Of a DNA stretch of 64,000 nucleotides, positions 52,730 to 61,531 are shown in pieces. Location: positions 3,782,598-3,846,597 of the forward strand of contig CP134874.1 in NCBI GenBank assembly GCA_037318855.1, read 5' to 3'. This DNA is from Candidatus Sedimenticola sp. (ex Thyasira tokunagai) (GTDB lineage Bacteria > Pseudomonadota > Gammaproteobacteria > Chromatiales > Chromatiaceae). The position numbers and the translations under genes were made by a program. Below the pieces are notes generated by a model. It was not told where the DNA came from, did no database searches, and worked only from the letters and a program-made list of their open reading frames with translations. The stretch's first letter is position 1. Each line of letters starts with the position of its first letter.

Positions 52730-53305
52730 TGTGGTGTTTATTTTTATTCCCCAAATGCAGTCATAACGTGGGCGGAAAGCGCTACGGCAAGTATTACCGC
52801 ATTCCCGCACGCCTTACATATTCCGCCGAAGCAGGAGAAGCCTGGTCACTAGTAACATTCGGGCACCCCCGCAACTCAAAGACCGAGCCGAACTATTACA
52901 CGACAAAATTATCAGCATATTAGAATAAACCAAAACAATTCTTTTGAATACAGAGCAAAGCTAATCGGCCAATATTTTTAATCCTGTCTCTCAACAATAT
53001 TTGAGCAGTCCTATGCAGCCATGAAAATGAGTATCTGCAGCCACTCTGGGTGAATTTAATTAGTCAGTAAATGATGAATCAGATGCCTACCATATACAAA
53101 AATTTATACTACCTATCAAAACTGATGCCATTCGGTTTCCGACAGTTCGTGGTATATTCACCCATCATTTACTTATTAAGCATTTACTGATATACCTAAC
53201 TGATTGAAAAGAATGATCTTTTACTGACTTTTTCAATTTACGCACTATCAATACCTGAGACTCTCCAGTCATTAGAGTTCACTCGAATTAAGTAGGGAGA
53301 ATTAC
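52730..53305. other. Divergent regulatory region between the DAB operon and prk
   Basis: A 576-bp AT-rich stretch separates two divergent carbon-fixation transcription units, so it should hold both promoters. Inverted AGTAAATG motifs lie at 53066-53190. A short plus-strand frame at 52770-52923 reads protein-like but has no support. Confidence 0.5.
53066..53190. promoter_or_regulatory. Repeated AGTAAATG motifs upstream of prk
   Basis: AGTAAATGATG (53066-53076) is repeated as its exact complement CATCATTTACT (53163-53173), with a third half-site CATTTACTGA at 53181-53190. They lie 115-240 bases before the prk start. CbbR, encoded at 58174, usually binds such a region, but the motif is not the standard T-N11-A box, so the binding protein is open. 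Confidence 0.5.
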
Positions 53306-54196
53306 ATGTCCAAAAAACATCCTATCGTTGCGGTCACCGGTTCCTCTGGCGCCGGCACCACCACCGTAAAGCGCGCCTTTGAGCACATCTTTGAGCGTGA
53401 TGGGGTTAATCCCGCTGTCATCGAGGGAGACAGCTTCCACAGCTTGAACCGTATGGAGTTCCGTGAGGCGGTAAAACAGGCTGATGCCGCAGGCAACAAC
53501 CATTTCAGCCACTTCGGTCCCGAGGCCAACGATTTCGGCTCCCTGGAAAACCTGTTCAAGACCTATGGCGAAACCGGTGGTGGTGACAAGCGATACTATA
53601 TTCACAGCCAGGAAGAGGCCGATGGCCTCAACGAACGCCTGAGCACCAATCTGAATCCCGGTGAATTCACTCCCTGGGAGCCCGTGCCTGGAGATACCGA
53701 CATACTCTTCTATGAAGGACTGCACGGCGGCGTGGTTACCGATGAGCACGACGTAGCACAATTCGTGGACCTGCTGATCGGCGTGGTACCCATCGTCAAC
53801 CTGGAGTGGATCCAGAAGATCCACCGCGACAAGGCGGAGCGCGGCTACTCGGCGGAGGCGACCGTGGATACCATCATGCGTCGCATGCCGGACTACATCA
53901 ACTTCATTACGCCGCAGTTCTCACGCACCGACATCAACTTCCAGCGCGTGCCGACTGTGGACACCTCCAACCCCTTTATCGCCCGCGACATTCCAACGCC
54001 TGACGAGAGCTTCGTGGTTATTCGCTTTAAGGATCCGAAGAAATTCAACATCGATTTCCCTGAGCTTCTGAGCATGATCAGTGGCTCGTTCATGTCCCGC
54101 CGTAACGACCTCGTGGTACCCGGCGGCAAGATGGGCTTCGCCATGGAGCTTATTCTCCAGCCAATCATCGAGCAGATGATGGACGCGAAGAGCTGA
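53306..54196 (+). CDS. prk: Phosphoribulokinase (proteobacterial class I)
   Basis: This Calvin-cycle enzyme phosphorylates ribulose 5-phosphate to ribulose 1,5-bisphosphate with ATP. The 296-residue product is full length: P-loop VTGSSGAGTTTVKRAFEHIF, substrate region VIEGDSFHSLNRMEF, then PWEPVPGDTDILFYEGLHGG with the catalytic Asp/Glu pair, and YINFITPQFSRTDINFQRVP. It lacks the regulatory cysteine pair of plant enzymes. TAGGGAGAAT precedes the ATG. It is monocistronic with its own terminator. It supplies substrate for CbbM at 59341. Confidence 0.96.
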   Translation: MSKKHPIVAVTGSSGAGTTTVKRAFEHIFERDGVNPAVIEGDSFHSLNRMEFREAVKQADAAGNNHFSHFGPEANDFGSLENLFKTYGETGGGDKRYYIHSQEEADGLNERLSTNLNPGEFTPWEPVPGDTDILFYEGLHGGVVTDEHDVAQFVDLLIGVVPIVNLEWIQKIHRDKAERGYSAEATVDTIMRRMPDYINFITPQFSRTDINFQRVPTVDTSNPFIARDIPTPDESFVVIRFKDPKKFNIDFPELLSMISGSFMSRRNDLVVPGGKMGFAMELILQPIIEQMMDAKS

Positions 54197-54258
54197 TCCT
54201 TTTTAGCAACAAGACCCTAGGAGGCTGCGCAACAATACCTCCTGCGGTCTGAAGAAGA

Positions 54259-54290
54259 GAGCCCAGCTAGTTTCAGCTGGGCTTTTCTTT
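54259..54290 (+). terminator. Rho-independent terminator of prk
   Basis: The stem AGCCCAGCT / AGCTGGGCT encloses AGTTTC and is followed by TTTCTTTTG. Confidence 0.85.
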
Positions 54291-54607
54291 TGTTGGAGCT
54301 GAGACCTACAGGAAGAAGTCAAAGAAAAGCACAAATCCCACGCTTGCCGGCAATAAGCTGACCAGGGTTACCGGCAAGCCGGTGCGTCACCAGCCTCCAG
54401 GGCTGATGCGTGCGCCCTGAATACCACAATTCTCAGACTCAGCAATAATGATCAGGTTAGCAGTGGCACCGACATGGCTGCGTTACAACTCCTTGGAGTA
54501 GAACGACTATTCCGTGTCGTTGCCCCTCGCGCTGGACTGGCCGTAGCCAATTCAAGCGAGCGTAACACAGTCAACGTGGCTTATGGGCTGGCCCGATGGG
54601 AGGCCCA
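54291..54607. other. Intergenic region between prk and the DUF945 gene
   Basis: It holds another copy of the hairpin repeat on the minus strand (54468-54575) inside a longer, imperfect palindrome. No gene is seen. Confidence 0.5.
54468..54575 (-). repeat. AAGGC/AACGC hairpin family, copy 6
   Basis: Read on the minus strand it has GTTACGCTCGCTTGAATTGG and GCTACGGCCAGTCC, which match the second hairpin of copy 1 (near 170-192), then GGGCAACGACACGGAATAG, CTACTCCAAGGAGTTG and TAACGC, which match the core of copy 3. It therefore joins the two halves seen apart in other copies. Confidence 0.7.
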
Positions 54608-55990
54608 CTAGGGGGTGGCAACAGGCAGTGGAATCATCTTGCCGTTGACGGTCAGCAGGCTGTCCGAAAGGCTCGCTTCGGTAACCAGTTGATCACCCGT
54701 GCGCACCAGTACGCCCTGCTGCAGTAGACGCCCAAGTTGGCGATCCACAGCGGCAGCCAGCCGGGCTTGCCACTCACTATCGTCCGGCAGCCGTTCACCC
54801 TCTTCCAGCTGCTGCTTCAACTGCAGTTCAAGCTGGTGGCTAAAGAGCGTCCGGTAGATAGATTCAGGCATCTTCAGTGATACCTCAGCGACTAACTTAC
54901 TGAGAAGCGTCATCAGATCGTTGACGTCGGTGAGCTCCAATCCAACCGGCTGGATGGAGAAGCGCCCCTCCACCAGACCCTCTGGGGTCTGCAGGCGCAA
55001 CGAGTCAATAACCAGTTTGGGATGGTTCTCCATTACCGCCTGACCACTACCCATCAGCGCACCCATCACCGCCACCTGCCGCTCCATGCTGGTGAGTTGT
55101 TGACGACGAATATCACTAAGAGCTTGCTGCATGTTCACCAGCACCTGGGCCGGTAACTTCTCTATTGCAATGCGTAAACTTCCCGGGCCATATCTCTTTT
55201 CATCGAAGAGAGCCAGATCAAAGTGGTAAGAAATCGCCATGGTGACATCACCACCATCGGCTCCACTTTTCGCCTCAAAACCCAAGCCTTCAAGCTTGAC
55301 CCGCTTGCCGCTCTCACTATCCACCGCTTCGACACGCTCCACACCAATAACAGCGTTGCCGAGCATCAATCCACCCACGCCCTGTTGAGTATGAGAGTCA
55401 ACTCGGAAGTCACTCAGATTAAGTTGCTCCACTCCCTCCTTCAACAGCACCATGCCGGGTGAGGAGAGATGCAGATCAATCCGACTGAGGGCGGCATCAG
55501 ATTCCAACTCCCCTTTAACACCGTGAAAACGCACTTGTGGTCGCTTACCGTCTGAGGCGACATCGGCAGGAGGGAGATCCAGTTGAGTTTTTGCAGCACC
55601 GTCGAAAGCCACAAAGGTACGAATTAGTGCAGGATAGTCGGTAGGAAAGAGAGGCTCACCGTCCAACTGCAGCCGGCTGTCTATCTCAGCCAAACCAGCC
55701 CCGGACTCGGTCAATGGGCCATGGTTTATTCGACTAATCAGGGAGAAACGCTGAATCCCGGATGCGCTCTTCGCAGCACCTTCAACCTTAGGCACCACCA
55801 GTGCAAATTGTGTCTCGGCCTCAGAGCTGAACCATCCCTGATGGAAACGATGAGATACGACCTCAATACCACTCGCCTTGATCTGATCGATCATGCGCTG
55901 GTAGTGACTTGCAGCCCGAGTACCTACCACTCCCGGAACGGCTGAAAGAACAGCCACCAGTATAAGAAACAGTATGCTGAATTTTTTCAT
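54608..55990 (-). CDS. DUF945 (YdgA-like) exported protein
   Basis: This 460-residue envelope protein has an N-terminal signal anchor (FSILFLILVAVLSAVPGVVG) and the DUF945 fold: RMIDQIKASGIEVVSHRFHQ followed by WFSSEAETQF near the start, and a C-terminal domain ending GKMIPLPVATP. The YdgA family is of unknown function, possibly membrane- or envelope-linked. The ATG at 55990 is chosen because it directly precedes the signal; a TTG at 56002 is possible. It lies between prk and dxs with no clear tie to either. Confidence 0.82.
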   Translation of the reverse strand: MKKFSILFLILVAVLSAVPGVVGTRAASHYQRMIDQIKASGIEVVSHRFHQGWFSSEAETQFALVVPKVEGAAKSASGIQRFSLISRINHGPLTESGAGLAEIDSRLQLDGEPLFPTDYPALIRTFVAFDGAAKTQLDLPPADVASDGKRPQVRFHGVKGELESDAALSRIDLHLSSPGMVLLKEGVEQLNLSDFRVDSHTQQGVGGLMLGNAVIGVERVEAVDSESGKRVKLEGLGFEAKSGADGGDVTMAISYHFDLALFDEKRYGPGSLRIAIEKLPAQVLVNMQQALSDIRRQQLTSMERQVAVMGALMGSGQAVMENHPKLVIDSLRLQTPEGLVEGRFSIQPVGLELTDVNDLMTLLSKLVAEVSLKMPESIYRTLFSHQLELQLKQQLEEGERLPDDSEWQARLAAAVDRQLGRLLQQGVLVRTGDQLVTEASLSDSLLTVNGKMIPLPVATP

Positions 55991-56031
55991 GGAGCCCCGC
56001 AAAGTAGTCTACCGTATCTATTCCGCCTCAA

Positions 56032-56192
56032 GGGAGCCTCTGATTAAGTCTGGTTAGATTTAGGCTGAGATAAAATTGATCCAATTTGTTTCGAAGTGAG
56101 CGTTAATAGCCACTCTATTGCTGCGATCTTCGGAGCGAATTGGGGCAATATTAGCCAGCGTTAAAGCAATCATGACTTGATCAGAGCCTCCC
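56032..56192. repeat. Small inverted-repeat element (MITE-like), overlapping the dxs stop
   Basis: A 161-bp unit has ends GGGAGCCTCTGATTAAGTC (56032-56050) and GGGAGGCTCTGATCAAGTC (reverse, 56192-56174). The ends resemble the GG-AG-G-TC-GAA-AAGTC termini of IS5-group elements, and there is no coding capacity. The right end supplies the last codons and TGA stop of dxs. A solo end occurs near 20527. Confidence 0.75.
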
Positions 56193-58073
56193 AAGCGCCT
56201 GGGTAACCGCATTGATAACACCCTGCAGATCGAGCCCCGCCTCCGCCAACTGCTGCTGCGGTGCCGCATGCTCGATAAAGTGATCAGGCAGCCCCAGATT
56301 GAGGGTGCGCACCTTGTGCCCGGTTGCCGCCAGGCATTCGTTGACCGCTGAACCGGCACCACCCTGTACTACATTCTCCTCCAGGGTCACCAGCAGATCG
56401 TAACTGTTGGCCAACTCAATGATCAGAGCCTCATCCAACGGTTTGATAAAGCGCATATTAGCAACACCGGCATCCAGAGATTCCGCTGCCTCTTCTGCTA
56501 CAGCAAGCATACTGCCGAATGCCAGCAGAGCCACTCGGCTGCCATGGCGGCAGACCTCACCACGCCCCACCGGCAATACCGAAAGCTCGCTATCGGGGGC
56601 GACACCAGGTCCGGTTCCACGTGGATAACGTACCATCGCGGGCCCGTTATAGAGGTAGGCGGTCTGCAGCATCTGTCGGCACTCCAGCTCATTAGCCGGT
56701 GCCATCACGACCATATTGGGGATGCAGCGAATAAAACTGAGATCGAAACTACCGGCATGGGTGGCGCCGTCTGCACCTACCTGTCCGGCACGATCTACTG
56801 CAAAGGTGACGTCCAGGTTCTGCAGAGCCACGTCGTGTATCAGTTGGTCATAAGCACGCTGAAGAAAGCTGGAGTAGATCGCCACCACTGGTTTGACACC
56901 GTCGCAGGCCAAACCGGCGGCAAAAGTAACCGCATGCTGTTCAGCGATGCCCACGTCGTAATAACGCCCTGGGAAACGATGCGAAAACTCAACCATACCC
57001 GAGCCTTCACACATGGCAGGGGTGATCGCCACTAAACGAGAATCATCGGCAGCAGCGTCGCACAGCCAGCCGCCAAACACCTGTGTATAGGTGGGGCCGC
57101 ATGCTGCCTTGCCGTTCATTACGCCGGTATCAAGGTCAAATGGCGTGACGCCGTGATAGACACAGGGATCACTCTCCGCCGGCTGGTAACCACGCCCCTT
57201 CTGGGTAACGATGTGGAGCAGACGCGGTCCCGACATTTTTTTCATATTTTTCAGTGTCGCAACCAGTGTCTCCATATCGTGACCATCCACCGGGCCGATA
57301 TAGTTGAAACCCAGCTCTTCGAACAGGGTGCCGGGCATCACCATACCCTTCATGTGCTCCTCCCAGCGCCCCACCAAATCACTGAGCTGAGGCAGATTGC
57401 TGAGAGCTGATTTCCCCCCCTCCCTAACCGTGGTGTAAAGCCTGCCGGAAAGCGCCCTGGCCAGGTGATTTCTGAAAGCACCCACCGGCTGCGAAATCGA
57501 CATATCGTTATCGTTAAGGATCACCAGCAGGTCGAGATCTAGATCACCCGCCTGATTGAGCGCCTCAAAGGCCATGCCGCCACCCATGGCGCCATCACCG
57601 ATGACCGCAATCGTATGGCGCCCTTCACCACGCTGTTTGGCTGCCGCTGCCATACCCAGGGCAGCACCAATGGAGGTGCTGGAGTGGCCGGTGCCAAAGC
57701 TGTCGTATTCGCTCTCTTCACGACGAGGAAAACCTGAAATTCCTCCCTGCCGACGCAACGTCGCCATCTCCCGGCGGCGACCGGTGAGGATCTTGTGGGG
57801 ATAAGCTTGGTGGCCCACATCCCAGACCAGGCGGTCATTAGGGGTGTTAAAGACATAGTGCAGAGCAACGGTGAGCTCCGCCACTCCGAGGCCGGCGGCA
57901 AGATGCCCACCGGTCTGAGAAACGCTGGTGATGAGGAATTCACGCAGCTCCTCGGTCAGCCGGACAAGCTGTGACTCATCCAGCCGTCGCAGGTCGGCAG
58001 GCAGATTGATGCCACTGAGGAGACTCAGCCCCCCATCGACTGCAATACCGCTGTGCTCATTCTGCTGTGACAT
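56181..58073 (-). CDS. dxs: 1-deoxy-D-xylulose-5-phosphate synthase
   Basis: This thiamine-diphosphate enzyme condenses pyruvate and glyceraldehyde 3-phosphate, the first step of the MEP isoprenoid pathway. The 630-residue product has all domains: SQTGGHLAAGLGVAELTVAL, VWDVGHQAYPHKILTGRR, the ThDP motif VIGDGAMGGGMAFEALNQAG, then a transketolase-like middle domain (YYDVGIAEQHAVTFAAGLA, with the catalytic Glu) and the C-terminal domain. The MITE at 56032-56192 provides the final Gly-Arg-Leu codons and stop, so the native C-terminus is probably slightly changed. It sits between DUF945 and cbbR, convergent with neither. Confidence 0.95.
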   Translation of the reverse strand: MSQQNEHSGIAVDGGLSLLSGINLPADLRRLDESQLVRLTEELREFLITSVSQTGGHLAAGLGVAELTVALHYVFNTPNDRLVWDVGHQAYPHKILTGRRREMATLRRQGGISGFPRREESEYDSFGTGHSSTSIGAALGMAAAAKQRGEGRHTIAVIGDGAMGGGMAFEALNQAGDLDLDLLVILNDNDMSISQPVGAFRNHLARALSGRLYTTVREGGKSALSNLPQLSDLVGRWEEHMKGMVMPGTLFEELGFNYIGPVDGHDMETLVATLKNMKKMSGPRLLHIVTQKGRGYQPAESDPCVYHGVTPFDLDTGVMNGKAACGPTYTQVFGGWLCDAAADDSRLVAITPAMCEGSGMVEFSHRFPGRYYDVGIAEQHAVTFAAGLACDGVKPVVAIYSSFLQRAYDQLIHDVALQNLDVTFAVDRAGQVGADGATHAGSFDLSFIRCIPNMVVMAPANELECRQMLQTAYLYNGPAMVRYPRGTGPGVAPDSELSVLPVGRGEVCRHGSRVALLAFGSMLAVAEEAAESLDAGVANMRFIKPLDEALIIELANSYDLLVTLEENVVQGGAGSAVNECLAATGHKVRTLNLGLPDHFIEHAAPQQQLAEAGLDLQGVINAVTQALGRL

Positions 58074-58173
58074 AGCCTATCCAGTTTCGCCGGGGCAAAT
58101 TGGCCCATTTGGGCACCAACTCCCCGCAGAGAGTAAAAAGCGGGCCATTTTACCCGCCATAGGCACCGCCCCG

Positions 58174-59100
58174 CTATCTCTTTTTTGCCACCATGGGAAT
58201 ATTAGTGCTCTTATCGAGGGAGTCGCCGAGTAGAAAGTCCTTAAACGCCTGGCCTGAAGGGGAGAGTCGCTTACCATGACGGTGGACGACAAACCACTTG
58301 CGCCTCAACGGAAAATCTTCCACATCAAGTATCGCCAGCTTGCCCGTCTCCACCTCCAACTCGATGGTATGAGTGGAAACAACCCCCAGGCCCAATCTGG
58401 CACGAACCGCCTGCTTGATCGCCTCATTGCGGGTCATCTTCATACCTTTATTGATCTCCACACCCCGATCATCGAAAAAACGCTCCATCGCCAGACGAGT
58501 GCCGGAGCCCTCCTCACGCATGAGAAACGTCTCCTCCGACAGACGCGCAATGCTCACCTTTTTTTCACCAACCAATGGATGATCGGGGGGAGCGATCACC
58601 ACCAGAGGATTCTCCATAAAGGCTTCGGAATCCAGATCTATCCCCTTCGGTGGCTGTCCCATTAACACCATATCCTTCTCGTTCTGCTCCAACATCTGCA
58701 CCAGGCTGCGCCGATTGGTCACCTCCAGGCTCAGTTTAACGTTGGGATAGAGGCGTGAGAATCCACCCAGCGCCTTGGGGGCGAAATAGTTGACGGTACT
58801 GGCCACTGCTATTTCGAGGCGGCCACGACTCACACCTTTAAGTGACTCCATTACCTCCTCCATCTCATCCAGCTGGTGAAAGATGTTACGACCATAGCCG
58901 TGCAGCTCTCTGCCCGCCTCGGTGAGATGTATCTTTTTACCCAACTTCTCGAACAGGGGCAGTCCAACATTCTCCTCCAGCTGCCGTATCTGCATGGAGA
59001 CGGCAGGCTGGCTGAGATAGAGCTCTTTTGCTGCAGCGGTATAGCTGAGCCGTGTAGCCACTGCTTCGAATACCTTAAGTTGTCGCAGGGTGAGATGCAT
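58174..59100 (-). CDS. cbbR: LysR-family regulator CbbR
   Basis: This 308-residue transcription factor has the N-terminal LysR winged helix (LTLRQLKVFEAVATRLSYTA, then AAKELYLSQPAVSMQIRQLE) and an effector domain that in CbbR senses Calvin-cycle metabolites. The sequence RRKWFVVHRHGKRLSPSGQA near the C-terminus is typical of CbbR. The ATG at 59100 has GGGAG 7 bases upstream; an earlier start would add 24 non-family residues. It is divergent from cbbM, the classic layout, with the shared promoter at 59101-59340. Confidence 0.93.
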   Translation of the reverse strand: MHLTLRQLKVFEAVATRLSYTAAAKELYLSQPAVSMQIRQLEENVGLPLFEKLGKKIHLTEAGRELHGYGRNIFHQLDEMEEVMESLKGVSRGRLEIAVASTVNYFAPKALGGFSRLYPNVKLSLEVTNRRSLVQMLEQNEKDMVLMGQPPKGIDLDSEAFMENPLVVIAPPDHPLVGEKKVSIARLSEETFLMREEGSGTRLAMERFFDDRGVEINKGMKMTRNEAIKQAVRARLGLGVVSTHTIELEVETGKLAILDVEDFPLRRKWFVVHRHGKRLSPSGQAFKDFLLGDSLDKSTNIPMVAKKR

Positions 59101-59227
59101 TGAGTTTCTCCCGGGTAACGACTGCAAGAAAATAATGGTTTTACTAATATGGATATCCGGATTTTCTATCAACCTGCATCCGGATCTTCATAAAGGCATA
59201 CTTATAGACGCCATTAAAAACTTTTAA

Positions 59228-59256
59228 TTTTGTTTATGCAAGCAGACGCTTATAGT
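59228..59256 (+). promoter_or_regulatory. Candidate cbbM promoter
   Basis: A TTTTGT -35-like hexamer (59228-59233) and a TATAGT -10-like hexamer (59251-59256) are separated by 17 bases, about 85 bases before the cbbM start. The surrounding 59140-59240 region is AT-rich and should contain the CbbR site. The assignment is by eye. Confidence 0.45.
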
Positions 59257-59340
59257 GCATCCACACTTTACGCAGCAGCCCCAACCCGGCCCCGGCCTCA
59301 TTTGTGACTGCCGCTCAAATCAACCCACGAGGTTCCTAGC

Positions 59341-60720
59341 ATGGATCAATCTGCACGTTACGCTGACCTTTCTCTGAAAGAAGAAGACCTGATCGCTGGC
59401 GGTGGCCACATCCTGGTTGCTTACACCATGACGCCTGCTGCAGGCTATGGTTACCTGGAAGTTGCGGCACACTTTGCTGCTGAGTCCTCAACTGGTACCA
59501 ACGTTGAGGTTTCAACTACCGATGATTTCACCAAGGGTGTAGACGCCCTGGTTTACGAGATCGACGAATCCAAGGGCATCATGAAGATTGCCTACCCTAA
59601 CGATCTGTTCGACCGCAATATCACCGACGGCCGCACCATGATCGTCTCCTTCCTGACCCTGGCCATCGGTAACAACCAGGGTATGGGCGACGTCAAATGC
59701 GCGCAGATGCAGGACTTCTACGTTCCGCCACGCATGCTGCAGCTGTTTGATGGTCCCTCCAAGGACATCAGCGACATGTGGCGCATCCTGGGTCGTCCCG
59801 TTGAGAACGGCGGTTACATCGCCGGTACCATCATCAAGCCCAAGCTGGGCCTGCGTCCCGAGCCCTTCGCCGAAGCGGCTTACCAGTTCTGGCTGGGTGG
59901 TGACTTCATCAAGAACGATGAGCCTCAGGGCAACCAGGTCTTCTGCCCTGCGAAGAAGGTTTACCCTCTCGTATATGATGCCATGAAGCGCGCACAGGAT
60001 GAGACCGGCCAGGCCAAACTCTTCTCTGCCAACATCACTGCTGACGACCACCACGAGATGTGTGCCCGTGCTGACTTCATCCTCGAGACCTTTGGCCCCG
60101 ACGCTGACAAGGTAGCCTTCCTGGTTGACGGTTATGTGGGTGGTCCCGGTATGGTTACCACTGCCCGTCGTAACTACGCCGGTCAGTACCTGCACTATCA
60201 CCGTGCCGGCCACGGTGCAGTAACCTCTCCCTCTTCCGTTCGTGGCTACACCGCCTTCGTTCTGGCCAAGATGTCCCGTCTCCAGGGTGCTTCCGGTATC
60301 CACGTAGGCACCATGGGCTTCGGTAAGATGGAAGGTGGCAAAGATGACAAAGTCATCGCCTACATGATCGAGCGTGATTCTTGCCAGGGTCCGTTCTACC
60401 ACCAGGAGTGGCACGGTATGAAGCCCACCACCCCGATCATCTCTGGTGGCATGAACGCTCTGCGTCTGCCTGGCTTCTTCGAGAATCTGGGCCACGGCAA
60501 CGTGATCAACACCTCCGGTGGCGGTTCTTACGGCCACATCGACTCTCCGGCTGCTGGTGCTACCTCACTGCGTCAGTCCTACGAGTGTTGGAAGCAGGGT
60601 GCAGACCCCATCGAGTTCGCGAAAGAGCACAAAGAGTTCGCCCGCGCATTCGAGTCCTTCCCGGGCGATGCGGATAACATCTTCCCAGGATGGCGTGACA
60701 AGCTGGGCGTACACAAATAA
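59341..60720 (+). CDS. cbbM: Ribulose-1,5-bisphosphate carboxylase, form II
   Basis: This is the CO2-fixing enzyme of the Calvin cycle, a form II RubisCO made of large subunits only. The 459 residues are in register with Rhodospirillum rubrum RubisCO. Active-site residues fall at the textbook positions: Lys166 in IIKPKLGLRP, carbamylated Lys191 with Asp193 and Glu194 in GGDFIKNDEP, His287, and Lys329 in GFGKMEGG. No small subunit gene follows. A strong terminator lies 30 bases downstream. Form II enzymes have low CO2 specificity and suit low-oxygen, high-CO2 settings; the DAB operon would raise the CO2 supply. Confidence 0.98.
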   Translation: MDQSARYADLSLKEEDLIAGGGHILVAYTMTPAAGYGYLEVAAHFAAESSTGTNVEVSTTDDFTKGVDALVYEIDESKGIMKIAYPNDLFDRNITDGRTMIVSFLTLAIGNNQGMGDVKCAQMQDFYVPPRMLQLFDGPSKDISDMWRILGRPVENGGYIAGTIIKPKLGLRPEPFAEAAYQFWLGGDFIKNDEPQGNQVFCPAKKVYPLVYDAMKRAQDETGQAKLFSANITADDHHEMCARADFILETFGPDADKVAFLVDGYVGGPGMVTTARRNYAGQYLHYHRAGHGAVTSPSSVRGYTAFVLAKMSRLQGASGIHVGTMGFGKMEGGKDDKVIAYMIERDSCQGPFYHQEWHGMKPTTPIISGGMNALRLPGFFENLGHGNVINTSGGGSYGHIDSPAAGATSLRQSYECWKQGADPIEFAKEHKEFARAFESFPGDADNIFPGWRDKLGVHK

Positions 60721-60750
60721 TCGAAAGATTGCTGTACACCTAGTATAAAA

Positions 60751-60780
60751 AAGCCCCGCAGCTGCGGGGCTTTTTTTGTT
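60751..60780 (+). terminator. Rho-independent terminator of cbbM
   Basis: A 10-bp perfect stem (AGCCCCGCAG / CTGCGGGGCT) is followed by seven T. Confidence 0.92.
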
Positions 60781-60876
60781 TCAGAATCCATCAGTTCTAT
60801 CAGCACCTCACTGCATGTGGTGATTCTGACCGATCACCAATCATCTCGTGCAAGTGGCAGATGCTCAGGGTAATTA

Positions 60877-60914
60877 AACCTGGAATCCTCAGTTGGCCGT
60901 TCCATTCTACGGGC
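60877..60914. repeat. End fragment of the CCTAGAATCCTCAGTTGG element
   Basis: The sequence AACCTGGAATCCTCAGTTGG and the following GCCGTTCCATTCTACG match the reverse complement of 34067-34102 with few changes. Only this end is present. Confidence 0.75.
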
Positions 60915-61025
60915 TAGCCCGGATGTTTCCCCCGGGAACGCGATGCTCGTGCTGAGCTCGTTGTTCAGATACGGATTTGCGATTGAGTCAATAGCCTAAG
61001 CTATTGATGGTTGAGCAAATACCTA

Positions 61026-61317
61026 AGCGAGTCTTCGATTTCGTGATGCAAAACGGGACATCCAAGTCCCCCTTTTGCACTCAATCTTCGACAGCCTATT
61101 AGTACCCCGGCCGTCCTGGTCACTAACCGCTACGCGATAACATCGCAAGCTCGTTACCGCTTCGCAGTCAGTTCCCATTGACTGGACGCCGTGTTCGGAT
61201 GCCTACTTTGCTTCCCCTCTGGCGCGCTGCGCGCACGACGGGTAAGCAGTGCGGCCTCACGGCTACCGGGGATTACCAGCCCTCGCTTCGCTCTCCATGG
61301 CTGGCAGCGGTAGCTGG
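61026..61317 (+). repeat. Structured repeat of about 290 bp, copy 2 (possible RNA)
   Basis: It aligns with the minus strand of 34351-34637. The opening hairpin (61048-61078) keeps loop ATCCAA and inner stem GGGAC/GTCCC while the outer stem is swapped to GCAAAA/TTTTGC. Conserved blocks: ATCTTCGACAGCCTATTA-like sequence, ATAACATCGCAAGCTCGTTA, TGACTGGACGCC, GTAAGCAGTGCGGCCTCACG, CTCCATGGCTGGCAGCG. As at 34 kb, it lies on the strand of the preceding gene. Confidence 0.65.
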
Positions 61318-61531
61318 GCGGCGAGATCGGTGCGAGGACGCGTTCAGCGAACTCCGGTTACACTTTGTACTTTACTAATATTCCATTAATTTCAAGTAGC
61401 AACAAGAAGTTATCAATTTTTTAAAGCGATCGGGTGAAATATCAGGGCTAGACATTGACTCTAATTGTATTGACTGCAATTACCTGCTTCACTATCCGGG
61501 TGAATTGCGCTACAGGGTACTTTTCCTGCGC

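Larger units (their letters stand above)
60721..61531. other. Gene-free stretch downstream of cbbM
   Basis: It contains the cbbM terminator, an end fragment of the CCTAGAATCCTCAGTTGG element (60877-60914), and the second structured repeat (61026-61317). Beyond 61380 it is AT-rich with no feature I can support. Confidence 0.6.

Noticed and set aside
52729..52923. Short plus-strand frame in the DAB/prk promoter region, ending YYTTKLSAY
   Set aside because: It has no Shine-Dalgarno sequence, no recognisable family and lies where promoters are expected; possibly a gene fragment but not supportable.
59512..60537. Long minus-strand open frame opposite cbbM
   Set aside because: It mirrors the biased third-codon positions of cbbM, has no family resemblance and no start signal.
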